From Pseudomonadota bacterium (lineage in GTDB: Bacteria; Myxococcota; Myxococcia; Myxococcales; Myxococcaceae): a stretch of 7,582 nt of DNA. Position numbers and translations under genes: made by a program. The notes below the pieces were generated by a model that saw only the letters and a program-made list of their open reading frames with translations, was not told where the DNA came from and ran no database searches. Every line of letters begins with the position of its first letter. Positions within the stretch are counted from its first letter, which is position 1. Below are positions 1 to 6,324 of the stretch, one piece after another. Location of the stretch: NCBI GenBank assembly GCA_023424585.1, contig JAFADT010000343.1, positions 1 to 7,582 on the forward strand. Direction: 5' to 3'.

Positions 1-171
1 CCTCGCGAGGACCGCCACCGCGAGGACCGCCCGCCCCGGCCTCCGCGCGAGGACCGCCCGCCCCGCGCCCCCAAGAGCCTGCCCGGCGCGCTGACCTTCA
101 AGCCGTTCAGCGCGCTGGCGGCGCCGGCCGCGAAGGCCGGTGGTGAGGGCGGTGGCTCCTCGGAGGGCTGA
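1..171 (+). CDS. C-terminal end of an unidentified protein with a Pro/Arg-rich tail (5' end outside window)
   Basis: Frame 1 is open from the first base to a TGA at 169-171, giving 56 visible residues. No start or folded domain is visible, so the product cannot be named. The tail is low-complexity: the tetrapeptide REDR occurs three times (residues 2-5, 7-10 and 16-19 of the fragment) among prolines and arginines. A short hydrophobic stretch, PGALTFKPFSALAAPAA, follows, and then a Gly/Ser-rich end. Such tails are usually disordered and may bind nucleic acid or membranes, but that is a generality. The next gene begins 5 bases after the stop, so the two are probably co-transcribed, and the Shine-Dalgarno of the next gene lies inside this reading frame. 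In other bacteria the metG/tatD neighbourhood often carries holB and a PSP1-domain (RicT) gene; whether this is the end of one of those cannot be decided here. Confidence 0.6.
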   Translation, partial: PREDRHREDRPPRPPREDRPPRAPKSLPGALTFKPFSALAAPAAKAGGEGGGSSEG

Positions 172-176
172 AGTCC

Positions 177-2144
177 ATGGCGAAGCGGCTGGGAGAGCGG
201 TTGATTGAGGCCGGCCTCGTGGCACCCGGGGCCGTGGAGCAGGGGCTGGAGCACCAGAAGATCACCGGCCACAAGCTGGGGGACTGCCTGGTGGAGCTGG
301 GCCTGCTCCAGGAGGCCGCGCTGCTGCGGCTCCTGGCCAACGAGTTCCAGACCCGCTTCGTCACCGCGGACAAGCTGGCCAAGGCGCGCATCGACACGAA
401 GGTGTTGGACAAGCTGCCGGTGCGGCTGGCGGAGGCGCAGAACGTGCTCCCGCTGGCCGTGGATCCGGAGCGCAAGCTGCTGTCGGTGGTGGCCGCCGAG
501 CCGCAGAACAAGTCGCTGCTCGACGAGATCGCCCTCGTCACCGGCATGTCGGAGGTCTACGCGTACATCGGCCTGCGCAGCGCCATCGCGGCGGCCATCC
601 GCAAGCACTACTACGGCGACCCCACGGCGTTCACCACGCTGCTGGAGGGCCCCTCCCCCAACGGCGGCCCCCGCCGTCCGGACACCCCGTCGAACACGCA
701 CGTGGGCGCGGAGCCCGGGCGCGGAGGGACCTCCACCGGGCGGAGCCCCACCAGCCTGAGCATGCGGCTGGAGACGGACGCGCGGCTGCGGTTGCAGCGC
801 CCCGGCAGCGGCACCAACGTGGCGCGCGTCTCCACGCAGCGGCGCGAGCCGGGCGGCCCACGCGGGCTCATCAGCGACTCGGACTACGTGGAGACGCTGA
901 GCCTGATGGTGGGGCTGCTGGAGCAGGACCGGCCCCGGCACCGGGGACACTCCGCGCAACTGGCGCGGCAGGCGGGCATCGTCGGCCAGCGCATGGGCAT
1001 GCCCCACAAGGAGCTGGCGGCGCTGTCCATCGCCGCGTACCTCCACGACCTGGGCAAGCCGCCGGAGCGGCACTACTCGCTGGCGAGCAACGCGGCCAAC
1101 CCGGAGTGGAAGGCCCAGGCGAAGGCGTGCTGCCGCGCGCCCACCAGGCTCTTCGAGACGGTGCACCTGCCCGCGCAGGTGAACACCATCCTCGCGCAGC
1201 TGTACGAGGCCTGGGATGGCTCCGGCACGCCCCAGGGCGCCAAGGGCGAGGACATCACCCTGGGCGCGCGCATCCTGGCGGCGGTGGACAGCTTCCTGGA
1301 GCTGACCAAGAACCCCGGCAACGCGTTCGGCCGCGTCTTCAGCAAGCCGCAGGCGCTGGAGCACTTCCAGAAGTACGCGGGCGTCCTCTACGACCCCGTG
1401 GTGGCGGACATCGTCGGGCAGCTCCAGAGCGGCGCCCTGCTGGCGCACCGGCTGGCCAGCGAGGGCCGGCAGGTCCTCATCGCGGAGCCGGACGAGGCCA
1501 CGCGCGGCGAGCTGCTGGAGGCGGTGCTCAAGCAGGAGCTGGTGGCGCACGCGCTGTCCACGCTGGACGGCGCGCTGGACGGCTTGGCGCGGCAGGACTG
1601 CGACGTGCTGGTGGTGAGCCTGCGGCTGGGCCAGCAGGAGGTGCTGGGCCTCCTGGAGGCCGTGCGCTCCATGCCGGAGAGCGCGGGCCTGCCCATCGCC
1701 GTGGTGGGCGAGCCGGATGCCCAGGCCCGCGAGCGGCTGCTCATGGCGGGCGCGACGGCGGTGCTCTCCCCCAGCGACAAGGCGGAGGTCGCGCGCACGG
1801 TGCTGTCCCTCTTCCAGGACCGCGTGCAGCACAACGGCCCGGGCCGGGTGGTGCGCGGCAGCTTCGACGAGCTGCCTCCCAAGGAGCTGCTGCGCACGCT
1901 GGGCGGCGGCAAGAAGAGCGGGAAGCTCCAGCTGCGTCACCACACGCTGGAGGGCTCGCTGCACCTGGAGCGCGGCCGCGTGGTGCACGCGGCGTTCGGC
2001 GGCCACGCGGGGGAGCCCGCGCTGCAGGCCCTGCTGAAGCTGAAGCAGGCGGACTTCGTCTACGACCCGGACGCGCTGCTGCTGGACATGCCGCAGCTGG
2101 ATCAGGAGCTGGAGGTCCTGGCCAGCGCGCTCAGCCCAGGTTGA
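177..2144 (+). CDS. Multidomain regulator: MshEN - degenerate HD-GYP - pseudo-receiver - DUF4388 (PATAN)
   Basis: A 655-residue cytoplasmic protein with no signal peptide or membrane segment. Residues 4-56 form an MshEN (GspE N-terminal) double motif: RLG...Q at 4-27, a 5-residue spacer, and KLG...E at 33-56. This is the layout of the c-di-GMP-binding family. The GspE-N-like fold continues to about 147, followed by a Pro/Gly/Arg-rich linker (about 150-230). Residues 235-418 resemble HD-GYP: H258, the H290-D291-L-G-K pentad, WDGSGTP at 346-352 (family GYP replaced by GTP) and D371. The two histidines normally preceding the GYP block are L342-Y343. Residues 431-548 look like a receiver domain with S481 in place of the phosphoacceptor Asp. 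Residues 558-640 match DUF4388/PATAN. The ATG at 177 is chosen because GGAGGG at 162-167 lies 9 bases upstream and because the MshEN motif begins at residue 4. The gene probably shares an operon with the partial gene before it. Likely role: c-di-GMP-responsive scaffold or adaptor rather than an enzyme. The domain calls come from visible motifs; the function is inferred. Confidence 0.9.
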   Translation: MAKRLGERLIEAGLVAPGAVEQGLEHQKITGHKLGDCLVELGLLQEAALLRLLANEFQTRFVTADKLAKARIDTKVLDKLPVRLAEAQNVLPLAVDPERKLLSVVAAEPQNKSLLDEIALVTGMSEVYAYIGLRSAIAAAIRKHYYGDPTAFTTLLEGPSPNGGPRRPDTPSNTHVGAEPGRGGTSTGRSPTSLSMRLETDARLRLQRPGSGTNVARVSTQRREPGGPRGLISDSDYVETLSLMVGLLEQDRPRHRGHSAQLARQAGIVGQRMGMPHKELAALSIAAYLHDLGKPPERHYSLASNAANPEWKAQAKACCRAPTRLFETVHLPAQVNTILAQLYEAWDGSGTPQGAKGEDITLGARILAAVDSFLELTKNPGNAFGRVFSKPQALEHFQKYAGVLYDPVVADIVGQLQSGALLAHRLASEGRQVLIAEPDEATRGELLEAVLKQELVAHALSTLDGALDGLARQDCDVLVVSLRLGQQEVLGLLEAVRSMPESAGLPIAVVGEPDAQARERLLMAGATAVLSPSDKAEVARTVLSLFQDRVQHNGPGRVVRGSFDELPPKELLRTLGGGKKSGKLQLRHHTLEGSLHLERGRVVHAAFGGHAGEPALQALLKLKQADFVYDPDALLLDMPQLDQELEVLASALSPG

Positions 2145-2907
2145 GCTGGAAGAGGCGGGCCGCGTTCGCCGTGGTGACGCGGGCCACCTCCTCCAGCGAC
2201 ACGCCCTTCAGCTCCGCCACCTTCTTCGCCGTCTCCAGCACGTGCGCGGGCTCGTTCTTGCGGCCTCGGTGGGGCACCGGCGCGAGGAAGGGGCTGTCCG
2301 TCTCCACCATCAGGCGCTCCAGCGGCGCGAAGCGCACGGCGTCCTGGAGGGCCTCCGTCTTCTTGTAGGTGACGACGCCGGACAGCGACAGGAAGAAGCC
2401 CCGGTCCAGGTACTTCCGGGCCGCGGCGGTGTCGCCGGTGAAGCAGTGGATGACGCCGTGGGTGACGTCCTCGGCCGCCAGGGCCGCGTCGCAGTCGTCA
2501 TGCGCGTCGCGCACGTGCACCACCAGCGGCTTGGCCAGGCGCTTCGCGAGCGCGCACTGCCGCCGGAAGACGGTGGCCTGCACCTCGCGCGGCGAGTGGT
2601 CGTAGTAGTAGTCCAGCCCGGCCTCCCCCACGGCGCGCAGCTCCGGGCGGGCGCAGGTGCGCTCCAGCATCTCGAAGTCGGCTTCCGTGGCGCGGGCGGC
2701 CTCGTGCGGGTGGATGCCCAGCGTGGGCGACAGGAAGTCCGGGTGCCGGGCGGCGACCTCCAGCGCATGGCCCCAGTCCCCCGGGCCGTGGAACTGCCCC
2801 ACCAGCACCGCGTGCACCAGCCCCGCGGCGCGGGCGCGCTCCAGCACCGGCGCCACGTCCGCGTAGTCCTTCGGCTCCAGGTGGCAGTGCGCATCAACCA
2901 GTTTCAT
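2131..2907 (-). CDS. TatD-family metal-dependent hydrolase (deoxyribonuclease)
   Basis: A 258-residue protein of the usual TatD length (about 255-265), amidohydrolase-like TIM barrel, cytoplasmic. Family members are metal-dependent DNases, with 3'-5' exonuclease activity shown for E. coli TatD and roles proposed in DNA repair and DNA turnover. The metal ligands are all in place: DAHCHL gives H7 and H9, GEAGLDYYY gives E95, HVRDAHDD gives H131, GVIHCFTG gives H154, and VETDSPFLAP gives D204. The ATG at 2905-2907 is chosen because the family begins right at this MxLVDAHCH block and because AGGAG sits 5 bases upstream; a longer ORF upstream in this frame only reads through the HEAT gene. The start overlaps the stop of the HEAT-repeat gene as ATGA (2904-2907), implying translational coupling. 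Its 3' end overlaps the 3' end of the convergent regulator by 14 bases. Proximity to metG matches a conserved bacterial neighbourhood, so this is closer to the YcfH/YabD type than to twin-arginine-linked TatD. Confidence 0.95.
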   Translation of the reverse strand: MKLVDAHCHLEPKDYADVAPVLERARAAGLVHAVLVGQFHGPGDWGHALEVAARHPDFLSPTLGIHPHEAARATEADFEMLERTCARPELRAVGEAGLDYYYDHSPREVQATVFRRQCALAKRLAKPLVVHVRDAHDDCDAALAAEDVTHGVIHCFTGDTAAARKYLDRGFFLSLSGVVTYKKTEALQDAVRFAPLERLMVETDSPFLAPVPHRGRKNEPAHVLETAKKVAELKGVSLEEVARVTTANAARLFQLNLG

Positions 2908-3878
2908 GGCCTCTCCTGAAACAGCTCTTCCAGTTCCGTCCGTGCCTCTTCCGAGGCGAAGGTGGCCACGGCCGCGCGCACGCGCTCCAGGCCCTCCGCC
3001 ACGCCCAGGCGCCACACGCCGTCCGCCGCGTCCAGCCGGTCGTCCTCCGGCGCGCTCCGGTCCTCCAGCACGGCGAGCAGCCAGGGCAGCGCCCGGGCAT
3101 CCCCCAGCCGGCCCAGCCCCCGCGCAGCGGCGCCCCGGCACGGGTCCTTCACGTCCGCGAGGATCTCCCGCAGCCGCTCCAGCGCGCCCGGGACCTTCAA
3201 CTCACCGCACAGCTCCACCGCGAGCGCCCGGTCCGCGCTCCACTTCTTGCGCGTGCGCTGCATCAGCCAGTCCGCGCCCTCCGGGTCGCCCAGCTTCAGC
3301 AGCACGCCCGCGGCCTGCGTCTTGTCGAAGGCGGGCAGCAGCCACTTGCCGAAGAGGCGCTTCACCGCCGGCAGCGCCCGCGCGTCCTCCAGCTCCGCCA
3401 GCGCGCCCAGCGCCCGGAAGCGCAGCGTGTCCACGTCCAGCGCGGCCACGAGCACGTCCAGGCCCGCCGGGTGCTTGAGGGCCGCGATGCCCCGCGCGGC
3501 CTCGAAGCGGACCTCCGGCGTGGGGTCCTCCAGCATGCCGGCCAGCGCCCCTCGCGCGTGCGGCAACGCCAGGTCCGCCAGCCGTCCGGTGGCCTCCAGC
3601 CGCACGCGGGTGTCCTCATCGCGCAGCCGGGGCAGGAGCATGTCCGGGAGCTGCTCCGGCGGCAGGATGACGGACGCGAGGCTCACGCCCGAGCGGCGCA
3701 CCTCCGGCTGCGCGTCCGCGAGCAGCCGCACCAGCACGTCCGTGAACTCCTCGGCATGTGAGGGCTCCTCGGAGGCCAGGTGGAACAGCAGGTCCGCCGC
3801 CTCCGCCCGGCTCGCCGGACGCTTCTCACGCTCCAGGGTCAGCAGGGCGCGGTCCCGCTCGGCACGCCAGTCCGCCAC
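2904..3878 (-). CDS. HEAT-repeat protein of unknown partner
   Basis: A 324-residue, all-helical, soluble protein. HEAT-type helical pairs recur along its length; the D-x-x-x-VR-x-x-A signature or a close variant is visible around residues 55-66, 88-99, 118-132, 150-162, 244-258 and 278-292. Alpha-solenoids of this kind are binding scaffolds for proteins or nucleic acid, or form PBS-lyase-like folds; no catalytic motif is visible. The start is GTG at 3876-3878. An in-frame TGA at 3885-3887 lies only two codons upstream, so no longer form is possible, and AGAGGTGA directly upstream serves as ribosome binding site. The gene lies 209 bp downstream of metG on the same strand, and its stop overlaps the ATG of the TatD gene, so HEAT and TatD are made from one message. 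This suggests, but does not show, that the two products act together. The ends are close to certain; the function is unknown. Confidence 0.88.
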   Translation of the reverse strand: MADWRAERDRALLTLEREKRPASRAEAADLLFHLASEEPSHAEEFTDVLVRLLADAQPEVRRSGVSLASVILPPEQLPDMLLPRLRDEDTRVRLEATGRLADLALPHARGALAGMLEDPTPEVRFEAARGIAALKHPAGLDVLVAALDVDTLRFRALGALAELEDARALPAVKRLFGKWLLPAFDKTQAAGVLLKLGDPEGADWLMQRTRKKWSADRALAVELCGELKVPGALERLREILADVKDPCRGAAARGLGRLGDARALPWLLAVLEDRSAPEDDRLDAADGVWRLGVAEGLERVRAAVATFASEEARTELEELFQERP

Positions 3879-3884
3879 GTCTCG

Positions 3885-3892
3885 TCACCTCT
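3885..3892 (-). promoter_or_regulatory. Ribosome binding site that fixes the GTG start of the HEAT-repeat gene
   Basis: On the minus strand the bases AGAGGTGA precede the GTG start by 6 bases. The last three bases are an in-frame TGA, so the Shine-Dalgarno overlaps a stop codon and excludes any upstream start in this frame. Confidence 0.6.
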
Positions 3893-3897
3893 CTGCG

Positions 3898-3919
3898 ACC
3901 GGGCCTGCCTCCGCCCGGT
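3898..3919. repeat. 7-bp inverted repeat just upstream of the HEAT-repeat gene
   Basis: ACCGGGC (3898-3904) and GCCCGGT (3913-3919) are perfect complements separated by 8 bases. On the minus strand the hairpin would form 5 bases before the AGAGGTGA ribosome binding site and 19 bases before the GTG start. There is no T run on either side, so a Rho-independent terminator is unlikely. It could affect ribosome access or be chance in GC-rich DNA. Confidence 0.35.
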
Positions 3920-4006
3920 GCGTGCTTGAAGTCCCGGTCGCCCTGCCCGACGCGCGGCCCTTCTGACGCCACGCGCTCTTGAGACCACTCCAGCGCCCCG
4001 CGCCTC

Positions 4007-4076
4007 GCATCCCGGCGGATGCTCGGGCGTACCGCAGGGCTGGCACCCCGGGGCGCGGAGCGGCCGCCCGGGATGC
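4007..4076. repeat. Imperfect 12-bp inverted repeat downstream of metG
   Basis: GCATCCCGG (4007-4015) is the exact complement of CCGGGATGC (4068-4076). Past a one-base bulge at 4067 the stem extends 3 bp further (4016-4018 with 4064-4066). The intervening stretch of about 45 bases contains smaller G/C palindromes. In the metG transcript the first arm begins 11 bases after the stop codon, so it may stabilise the 3' end or promote termination. The lack of a T tract on the minus strand argues against a classical terminator. Confidence 0.4.
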
Positions 4077-4087
4077 CCACACCCGCG

Positions 4088-6214
4088 CTACTTCACGTCC
4101 GCGCCGGGCGCCACGTCGCCCGGGTCCAGCAGGGACAGGTCCTTGCCGCCCGAGCCCGCCGTCAACAGCATGCCGCGCGACTCGATGCCCTTGAGCTTGC
4201 GCGGCTTGAGGTTCGCGACCACCACCACGCGCCGGCCCGCCACCGCCTCCGGCGTGTACGCCTCCGCGATGCCGGACACGATGGTGCGCGGCGCGCCCTC
4301 CCCCAGGTCCACGTCCAGCTTGAGCAGCTTGTCCGCGCCCTTCACCTTCTCCGCGGCCACGATGCGCCCCGCCTTCAGCACCACCTTGGCGAAGTCCGCG
4401 TACTCGATGTCGGCCGCGGGCGCGCCCTCCGCCGCCCCCGCTCCCGGGGACGCCTGCGAGGTGGGCACCGCTTCCTGAGGCTTCGCTTCCACGGGATTCT
4501 TCTCCGTCTTCTTGTCCTTGCCGCCTGCCTTCGCGGGCTCGGCGGCCGGCGTCCCCTCGGGGACCTTGATGATGGCGTTGACGCGCTCCTCCTCCAGCCG
4601 GGGGAGCAGCGGCTCCGGCGTGCCCACCGGGCGGCTCCGGTCCAGCAGCGGGTACTTCGCGGCGGCCAGGGCCTGGAACGTCAGCGGCTCCGCCCCCAGT
4701 TGCGCGAACAGCTTCTCCGACACGCGCGGCGTCACCGGCGCCAGCAGCGCGCCCAGGAGATACGCCACGTCCGCCGCGTCCGACAGGTCCGCCCGCGCGG
4801 CCTCCGCGTCCTTCTTCACCAGCGCCCACGGCGCCGCCGCCTGGAGGAACGCGTTCGCGGCGGAGGCGATCTCGGTGATGACCTTGATGGCGACGCGGTA
4901 CTCCAGCTTCTCGAACGCCTCGCGCACCTCCGGCACGCGCGCCAGCGCGTCCTCCACCAGCTTGCGCCCCGCCCCGTCCGCGCGTCCCGGCGCGAGCCTC
5001 TTCTCCAGCGGCCCGGCCAGCAGCGACAGCGCGCGGTTGGCCAGGTTGCCCACGTTGTTGACGAGCTCGCCGTTCACCCGCAGGCGGAAGTCCTTGAGGT
5101 TGAGGTCCAGGTCCTCCACGCCCGCGCCCAGGTTGGCCGCGTAGAAGTAGCGCAGGTAGCTGGGGTCCAGCAGGTCCAGGTAGTCGCGCGCGGCCACCAT
5201 GGTGCCGCGGCTCTTGCTCATCTTCTCCCCGTTCACGGTCAGGTGCCCGTGCACCTTGATCTCATTGGGGATGTGCAGCCCCGCGACCTTCAGCACCGCG
5301 GGCCAGAACAGCGCGTGGAAGTAGACGATGTCCTTGCCGATGAAGTGGACGATGCGGCTGGGCGCGTCCTTGCCCCAGTACGCGAGCGCGTCCGGGAAGC
5401 GGCCGGACGCCTTCGCCCACCTCTCCGTCGTGGCGATGTACCCGATGGGCGCGTCCAGCCAGACGTAGAAGAACTTGTCCGTCTCCCCCGGAATCGCGAA
5501 GCCGAAGTACGGCCCGTCGCGGCTGATGTCCCAGTCCGACAGGCCCTTCTCGAAGAAGCCCTGGAGCTGCGCGGCGAGGCCCGGGTGGATGAAGCCGGGG
5601 CGCTTGAGCACCTCCTGGAGGAAGTCCGCGTGCCGCGACAGCTTGAAGAACAGGTGCTCGGAGTTGCGGCGCACCGGCGGCGTGCCGCACAGGGCGCAGC
5701 GCGGGTCGATGAGGTCCGTGGGGTTGTACGTCTTGCCGCACTTCTCGCAGGCGTCGCCGTACTGGTCCGCCGACTTGCAGTTGGGACAGGTGCCCCGGAT
5801 GAAGCGGTCCGGCAGGAAGCGCTTGTCCTTCTCGCAGTAGGTCTGCTCGATGTCGCGGCGGTCGATGTCGCCCGCGTCCTTCAAGCGCCCGTAGATGAGC
5901 TCCGCGTAGTGGCGGTTCTCCGGCGAGTTGGTGGAGTGGAAGCAGTCGAAGCGGACGTCCAGGCCCTGGAAGTCGCGCTGGTGCTCCTCGTGGAAGCGCG
6001 CGACGAACTGCTCGGGCGGGATGCCCTGCTTCGCGGCGTTGATTTCGATGGGCGTGCCGTGGGTGTCGTCCGCGCAGAAGTAGACGACGTCCTGGCCACA
6101 CGAGCGCAGGAAGCGGACGTAGATGTCCGTCTGGATGTACTCGACGGCGTGGCCGAGGTGGATGGCGCCGTTCGCGTACGGAAGGGCGCTGGTGACGAGG
6201 GTTCTCTCCGCCAT
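4088..6214 (-). CDS. metG: Methionyl-tRNA synthetase with C-terminal tRNA-binding domain
   Basis: A 708-residue class I aminoacyl-tRNA synthetase that charges tRNA-Met, and initiator tRNA, with methionine in the cytoplasm. The Rossmann fold opens with LPYANGAIHLGH, which carries the HIGH signature as HLGH (19-22). The zinc-knuckle insert holds CxxC pairs at C143/C146, C156/C159 and C173/C176. The KMSKS loop is at 331-335. The helical anticodon-binding region includes NLANR (390-394) and a conserved Trp in AAAPW (W463). A Lys/Glu/Ala/Pro-rich linker (about 551-602) joins a Trbp111/EMAPII-type tRNA-binding domain at about 604-708, which in other bacteria mediates dimerisation. The length fits the long dimeric bacterial form. 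The ATG at 6212-6214 is chosen because AGGAG lies 5 bases upstream and family proteins begin a few residues before TSALPYANG; upstream in-frame ATGs run into the intergenic palindrome. The gene heads a minus-strand group with the HEAT and TatD genes and is divergent from the NRDE gene. Confidence 0.98.
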   Translation of the reverse strand: MAERTLVTSALPYANGAIHLGHAVEYIQTDIYVRFLRSCGQDVVYFCADDTHGTPIEINAAKQGIPPEQFVARFHEEHQRDFQGLDVRFDCFHSTNSPENRHYAELIYGRLKDAGDIDRRDIEQTYCEKDKRFLPDRFIRGTCPNCKSADQYGDACEKCGKTYNPTDLIDPRCALCGTPPVRRNSEHLFFKLSRHADFLQEVLKRPGFIHPGLAAQLQGFFEKGLSDWDISRDGPYFGFAIPGETDKFFYVWLDAPIGYIATTERWAKASGRFPDALAYWGKDAPSRIVHFIGKDIVYFHALFWPAVLKVAGLHIPNEIKVHGHLTVNGEKMSKSRGTMVAARDYLDLLDPSYLRYFYAANLGAGVEDLDLNLKDFRLRVNGELVNNVGNLANRALSLLAGPLEKRLAPGRADGAGRKLVEDALARVPEVREAFEKLEYRVAIKVITEIASAANAFLQAAAPWALVKKDAEAARADLSDAADVAYLLGALLAPVTPRVSEKLFAQLGAEPLTFQALAAAKYPLLDRSRPVGTPEPLLPRLEEERVNAIIKVPEGTPAAEPAKAGGKDKKTEKNPVEAKPQEAVPTSQASPGAGAAEGAPAADIEYADFAKVVLKAGRIVAAEKVKGADKLLKLDVDLGEGAPRTIVSGIAEAYTPEAVAGRRVVVVANLKPRKLKGIESRGMLLTAGSGGKDLSLLDPGDVAPGADVK

Positions 6215-6235
6215 GGACTCTCCTGAGGGCGGCGG

Positions 6236-6241
6236 ACCATA
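6236..6241 (-). promoter_or_regulatory. Possible -10 box for metG
   Basis: TATGGT on the minus strand matches the TATAAT consensus at 4 of 6 positions. It would put the transcript start near 6229, about 15 bases before the metG ATG, leaving room for the Shine-Dalgarno. No good -35 box lies 16-18 bases upstream, so this is only a candidate. Confidence 0.2.
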
Positions 6242-6271
6242 GCCGCTTTGGGGAAACGAGGGCATCGCCAA

Positions 6272-6293
6272 CATGCAGGCCCGGGGCTGCATG
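6272..6293. promoter_or_regulatory. 22-bp near-perfect palindrome between metG and the NRDE gene (operator candidate)
   Basis: The outer half-sites CATGCAG (6272-6278) and CTGCATG (6287-6293) are exact complements, and the centre is CCCGGG. Across all 22 bases only one symmetric pair (6279 with 6286, G and G) fails to match. It lies 57 bases before the metG ATG and 31 bases before the NRDE ATG, where it could bind a dimeric regulator acting on either divergent gene. As RNA it would form a stem in whichever leader includes it. Confidence 0.45.
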
Positions 6294-6324
6294 GCGCGAA
6301 GCGGGGTGTTATCGACCGGACGCC

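Noticed and set aside
1106..2368. 420-residue plus-strand ORF overlapping the regulator
   Set aside because: It is an out-of-frame shadow of the regulator, nearly all Gly/Ala/Arg/Pro, running into the antisense of tatD.
2908..3141. N-terminal extension of the TatD gene in the same frame
   Set aside because: The extension is Gly/Ala/Arg-rich, overlaps the HEAT gene out of frame, and the TatD family starts at the MKLVDAHCH block with a good ribosome binding site at 2913-2917.
3826..4080. 84-residue minus-strand ORF in the gap between metG and the HEAT gene
   Set aside because: It begins with GTG without a clear ribosome binding site, overlaps the HEAT start in another frame, and has Arg/Gly/Pro-rich composition like other spurious ORFs here.
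4019..6226. 735-residue plus-strand ORF spanning all of metG
   Set aside because: It is antisense to an intact, motif-complete metG; its product is a low-complexity Arg/Val/Leu/Glu/His mix typical of frames opposite GC-rich genes, and no domain is visible.
6215..6292. Longer metG start at an upstream ATG
   Set aside because: It would add 26 residues foreign to the family and place the start inside the palindrome, whereas the ATG at 6214 has AGGAG 5 bases upstream.
6307..6312. TGTTAT as a -10 box for the NRDE gene
   Set aside because: Only 4 of 6 consensus matches, no -35 partner at proper spacing, and it would leave a leader of about 6 bases; too weak to list.
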